A DNA stretch of 64,000 nt from contig CARDBT010000018.1 in assembly GCA_948957135.1 (NCBI GenBank), forward strand, positions 1 through 64,000, written 5' to 3'. Shown here in pieces: positions 61,135 to 64,000 of the stretch. This stretch comes from COE1 sp910588595 (GTDB taxonomy: Bacteria; Bacillota; Clostridia; Lachnospirales; Lachnospiraceae). Below the pieces are notes generated by a model, which made no database searches, was not told the origin of the DNA, and saw nothing but the letters and a program-made list of their open reading frames with translations. The position numbers and the translations under genes were made by a program. How positions within the stretch are numbered: position 1 is the first letter of the stretch; the number at the start of each line of letters is the position of its first letter.

Positions 61135-62694
61135 TTACATGATCGCTTTCAGGAAATGTGCTGACTGCTCTATGCTTGCCAGCTGGTCCAGATCCCCAAA
61201 ATGCTCAATTGACAGATAACCGCGATAATCCTCTTCTTTCAGCCTTCTGACGAGCTGTGCCACCGGAATATATCCGCTTCCAGTCGGAACGGACTTTAAG
61301 CCGTTGCCCTCGCTTCCCCTGTCCTTGCAGTGTACATGTACGATATACCTCTTTAGAAGCTCATAAGCCTCTATCACATTCTCATAACCGAATGCAAAAT
61401 TTCCCATATCAAATGTACATTTTAGTCCCGGCACATTTCTCATAAACCATAACAGCTCATTCATCCGTGAACACGGCGACTTAATATCATCAAAATCCTC
61501 AAGCGTCACTTCCACCCCGCGCGGTCCTGCGTAATTTGTCAGTTCAGTCAGCGCCTCCTTCATCGACTGGACACACAGACTCCGCTCCATAAACCGCTCA
61601 ACGGCAAAATAATCCCCGCTCACGCTGTGGAGTGCCTTAGCCTCATCCTCGGACAGAAATCCCGGCACGATCAGGACACGTTTTACTCCCAGCCTATGCG
61701 CCATATCGATCTGATCTTTTCCGACACGAATGTCAGAACTATTTCTAAGATCATAAAATTGATAGATGCTTGCCACTTCCATATAATTGTACCGCAGCGC
61801 CTCATCGATCCGGTCGTAGTCAGCACAGAGCCGTCTGTACTCGATATCAATACCGCGTATGCCAAAGTCACTGCACGAGCGCAAGACCTGGTTGAGTGAT
61901 TTATCCCCTCTGGACTGGTTCACAGCCTGTACCACATGGTCATAAAATACAGACAGTCTGACCGGATTAGCGTATTCTTCCTCCAGAGCCACCCTGACCG
62001 CAGTGCAGTTGAGCGGTTTCTGCTGTCTCTTCACCTCCGAGCACCAATACACTGCATTTGTGAGGATCCGCTGGATCTCAGGCATATGGTAGACCGGATA
62101 CTCCTCATGCCCTGGCTGAAAGTAAAATATCCTGCCTTGTCCGCGCTGAAAAGTGCATCCGCTTCGAAATACCTCACCGCCTGCAAACCAGCCTGTAAAT
62201 ACCACATCATCCGGTTTGGGGATATCAAAATACTCACCGTACATCTCCTCTATCGGTATATCAAAATGTGGCGGAACTCCCTGTGCGATCGGGTGATAGG
62301 GCGATGTGACAAATAACCGCTCCCGATCCCCATGCCGCCAGCGGAGTGTCATGCCTGTCCCCATAAGCAGACTCATGATATTTGCCAAATGTGCGGAATG
62401 AAGTGCAATCAATCCCATACCCTGCAGCACATGCCGCCGCACACGCTCCGCCACCTCATCAGAAAACGCATGATGTGCAATGTGCCCCCAGTAGATCAAC
62501 ACGTCCGTATCCGCAAGTACCTCCTCGGCCAGACCATGCTGCGGTTCCTCCAAAGTAGCTGTGCGCACAAAAATATTTTTGTCTGCTCTCAGAAAATCCG
62601 CAATACATCCATGAATCCCCTGCGGATAGATCTGTCTCACTTCTTCCTGCTGCTGTTCTTGCAGATTTTCATTCCATACGGTTACTCTGATCAT
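61135..62694 (-). CDS. ThuA-like domain fused to a sugar phosphate isomerase/epimerase
   Basis: A 519-residue two-domain protein. Residues 1-225 match the ThuA (trehalose utilization) fold: IRVTVWNENLQEQQQEEVR, DVLIYWGHIAHH, LIALHSAHL and GRIFYFQPGHEEYPVYH. Residues about 245-519 form a xylose-isomerase-like TIM barrel (SDFGIRGIDIEYR, VTLEDFDD, KCTFDMGNFAF, IVHVHCKDRG, YLSIEHFGD). ThuA proteins and such barrels often occur as separate neighbours in sugar-modifying clusters, so fusion suggests sequential steps. Signal peptide absent. Confidence 0.88.
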   Translation of the reverse strand: MIRVTVWNENLQEQQQEEVRQIYPQGIHGCIADFLRADKNIFVRTATLEEPQHGLAEEVLADTDVLIYWGHIAHHAFSDEVAERVRRHVLQGMGLIALHSAHLANIMSLLMGTGMTLRWRHGDRERLFVTSPYHPIAQGVPPHFDIPIEEMYGEYFDIPKPDDVVFTGWFAGGEVFRSGCTFQRGQGRIFYFQPGHEEYPVYHMPEIQRILTNAVYWCSEVKRQQKPLNCTAVRVALEEEYANPVRLSVFYDHVVQAVNQSRGDKSLNQVLRSCSDFGIRGIDIEYRRLCADYDRIDEALRYNYMEVASIYQFYDLRNSSDIRVGKDQIDMAHRLGVKRVLIVPGFLSEDEAKALHSVSGDYFAVERFMERSLCVQSMKEALTELTNYAGPRGVEVTLEDFDDIKSPCSRMNELLWFMRNVPGLKCTFDMGNFAFGYENVIEAYELLKRYIVHVHCKDRGSEGNGLKSVPTGSGYIPVAQLVRRLKEEDYRGYLSIEHFGDLDQLASIEQSAHFLKAIM

Positions 62695-62728
62695 ATTTCC
62701 CCTCCCAGATCCTTAAAATTTTTCTGTC

Positions 62729-62791
62729 CTAGAGCGTGTTTGAAAATCATTCCCGCCATCTGACAGAAAGCATTTTTCAAACACGCTCTAG
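62729..62791. repeat. inverted-repeat element, family D
   Basis: A 63-bp palindrome with perfect 18-bp arms CTAGAGCGTGTTTGAAAA and a 27-bp centre. The right half recurs at 21-55. It lies between the ThuA-isomerase and GH113-like genes. Confidence 0.85.
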
Positions 62792-62854
62792 TGCTCCATC
62801 CTGACAGAAATTAGCATTGTGGACTGCATGGTTCGTGCCAGTGCTACTTCCTCC

Positions 62855-63790
62855 TCAGTCAGCATAAAACTCATGTACCACCTTTTCAGCAGGTTTTGCA
62901 TAGATTTCATAATCGCGCCTCCCTGAGCTATCATCCTCATCATACAATTTATCCGTCCACGACCAGAGTGCGAATCCTCCCACCCAGCTTCGCTTCTGAC
63001 AGGCTTTGAACATCGCTCTGTACCAGTCTGCCTGTCCCTCCAAATCACTCTCTCCCCGAACAGACCAGTCATTTGGCACGTATTTTGATCCCGCGACGGA
63101 CATGCATCCTGCCTCGGCAAAGAAGAACGGCTTCCGGAATTTTGCAACGACGGATTCAATCCTGTCAAGCTGTCTCTCCCAGTCGCTGATCGGATAATAT
63201 CCGCTTGACGAGATCACATCGACACAATCCCACCAAGTAACATTGTGCTCCTGATATTTGTCAGTATTGTAAGATACTATGCCCTTAAAATCCTTTCGGA
63301 TCTCCGCGATCGTATGACGCCACTCGTCTGCCCGCCGCTCCGCCATGACCATCTCACAGCCTGCAATGTGCATCTCACAGCCCATCTCCTGTGCAATCCG
63401 GGCATAATGGTTCTGAAACTCCATGTACGAAGAAAACCAATTACCCCACTTGGGCTCGCAGGGCACATCCTCATCAAAAAAATTAATATGTGCACGCCAT
63501 GTTCCATTTATACAGTTCACGGTTGGTTTCAACGCCACGCGAAGCCCCAATGTATGTGCATAGTCGATCATTTGTTTCAACTCGCTGTCCGACATCGTCC
63601 GATCAGAGCTATGATCGATCGTCTCTGATTGGGGTGTGTCCTGAAGTCCCCCCGGAACCAGGATAACAAAATTGGCATTTGTGCGCTCTTTCATCTGCTT
63701 GAGACTCTGCCGGGCAGACTCCTTTGCCAGATTTCCAGCAGGCGCAAACGGGGCAAATGTGATGCCCTTTATATATGGTAATACAATCAT
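62855..63790 (-). CDS. GH113-like glycoside hydrolase
   Basis: A 311-residue TIM-barrel protein of the GH113 type (beta-mannanase and relatives): KGITFAPFAPAGNLA start, ANFVILVPGG, LRVALKPTVNCINGTWRAHI, HIAGCEMVMAERR, KPFFFAEAGCMS (likely nucleophile Glu) and GGFALWSWTDKLY. No signal peptide, so probably intracellular. AGAAAGGAGTTTTT precedes ATG 63790. The upstream partial gene ends 12 bp away, which suggests an operon. Confidence 0.85.
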   Translation of the reverse strand: MIVLPYIKGITFAPFAPAGNLAKESARQSLKQMKERTNANFVILVPGGLQDTPQSETIDHSSDRTMSDSELKQMIDYAHTLGLRVALKPTVNCINGTWRAHINFFDEDVPCEPKWGNWFSSYMEFQNHYARIAQEMGCEMHIAGCEMVMAERRADEWRHTIAEIRKDFKGIVSYNTDKYQEHNVTWWDCVDVISSSGYYPISDWERQLDRIESVVAKFRKPFFFAEAGCMSVAGSKYVPNDWSVRGESDLEGQADWYRAMFKACQKRSWVGGFALWSWTDKLYDEDDSSGRRDYEIYAKPAEKVVHEFYAD

Positions 63791-63802
63791 AAAAACTCCT
63801 TT

Positions 63803-64000
63803 CTACTGGTGATAAACACAACCTGATTTTTGGGCAGATCCATCTGACTGCTTAGGAGCTGGCAAAAAAGATGCAGCGTTTATCCCAATCAGTTCGTCTA
63901 TCTGAAACGCAAAGAGTGCCGCTACAGCCGGACAACTGTCTGTAAATATTTGAACGCGGATCTGGGTCCGCATTCCATCGTCCGCCCCATTGATGACAAG
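63803..64000 (-). CDS. partial gene, C-terminal 65 residues
   Basis: An open minus-strand frame enters from beyond the window end and stops with TAG at 63803-63805. It reads RTQIRVQIFTDSCPAVAALF in its middle and ends SAQKSGCVYHQ. I do not recognise the family. Tight spacing to the GH113-like gene suggests one operon. Confidence 0.55.
   Translation of the reverse strand, partial: LVINGADDGMRTQIRVQIFTDSCPAVAALFAFQIDELIGINAASFLPAPKQSDGSAQKSGCVYHQ

Noticed and set aside
62788..63168. small minus-strand frame overlapping the GH113-like gene end
   Set aside because: Out of frame with a convincing gene and no recognisable motif.

Overview
The window (100 N at 3691-3790) looks like chromosomal DNA of a motile, anaerobic Gram-positive bacterium of the Lachnospiraceae type. 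The evidence is the low-to-mid GC Firmicutes gene style with strong AGGAGG ribosome sites, Bce-type peptide-detoxification ABC modules, a tetrahydrofolate riboswitch before folT, a flagellin gene, several chemoreceptors, a DUF3796/XRE pair, AAA-ATPase_like/PD-(D/E)XK proteins, a domain-permuted GH3 beta-glucosidase, and an F-type ATP synthase whose c subunit carries the sodium-binding residue set. No complete insertion sequence, prophage, CRISPR array, rRNA or tRNA was seen.

Layout. 0.1-6.3 kb: an AAA-ATPase_like/nuclease protein, then a permease-ATPase-response regulator ABC cluster without a kinase; two of its genes have duplicated 3' ends and the larger duplication spans the assembly gap. 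6.5-14.4 kb: the complete atp operon (Z, I, a, c, b, delta, alpha, gamma, beta, epsilon) read leftward from a good promoter at 14345-14373, with an array of nine 24-bp hairpin repeats between gamma and beta. 14.5-18.2 kb: a signalling operon encoding a FIST sensor, a frameshifted soluble chemoreceptor, an Hpt protein and a REC-HD-GYP protein. 18.3-24.1 kb: a DUF402 protein, a DnaA-box cluster, and a BceRS-AB module with a DUF1703-type gene fragment between the kinase and the ABC genes. 24.2-34.0 kb: a D,D-carboxypeptidase, a ZIP metal transporter with a promoter-overlapping palindrome, two membrane chemoreceptors, dihydroorotase and a PrcB-like lipoprotein. 34.1-43.5 kb: plsC, murF, ddl, a GH9-like lipoprotein, a YlmH-like S4 protein, a membrane-tethered Mrr-like nuclease, riboswitch-folT, a membrane Hpt-like protein and a lipoprotein. 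43.6-57.3 kb: glycogen phosphorylase, a coiled-coil protein, pncB, a cyclophilin, small regulators, the GH3 enzyme, a MATE exporter and an AraC regulator. 57.3-64 kb: a methyltransferase, a flagellin with an unusual C-terminus, glpK, a ThuA/sugar-isomerase fusion and a GH113-like hydrolase.

The non-coding DNA is the most distinctive part. At least five families of short inverted-repeat elements (63-167 bp) lie between genes. Two families have intact or near-intact 8-bp target duplications; another is flanked by TTA or TAA and supplies the stop codon of pncB. Several genes end inside hairpins or in duplicated 3' segments. The best candidates for something undescribed are the covarying hairpin array inside the atp operon, the FIST-MCP-Hpt-HD-GYP operon, which may link chemoreceptor signalling to cyclic-di-GMP breakdown, the gene 3'-end duplications, and the ThuA-isomerase fusion.
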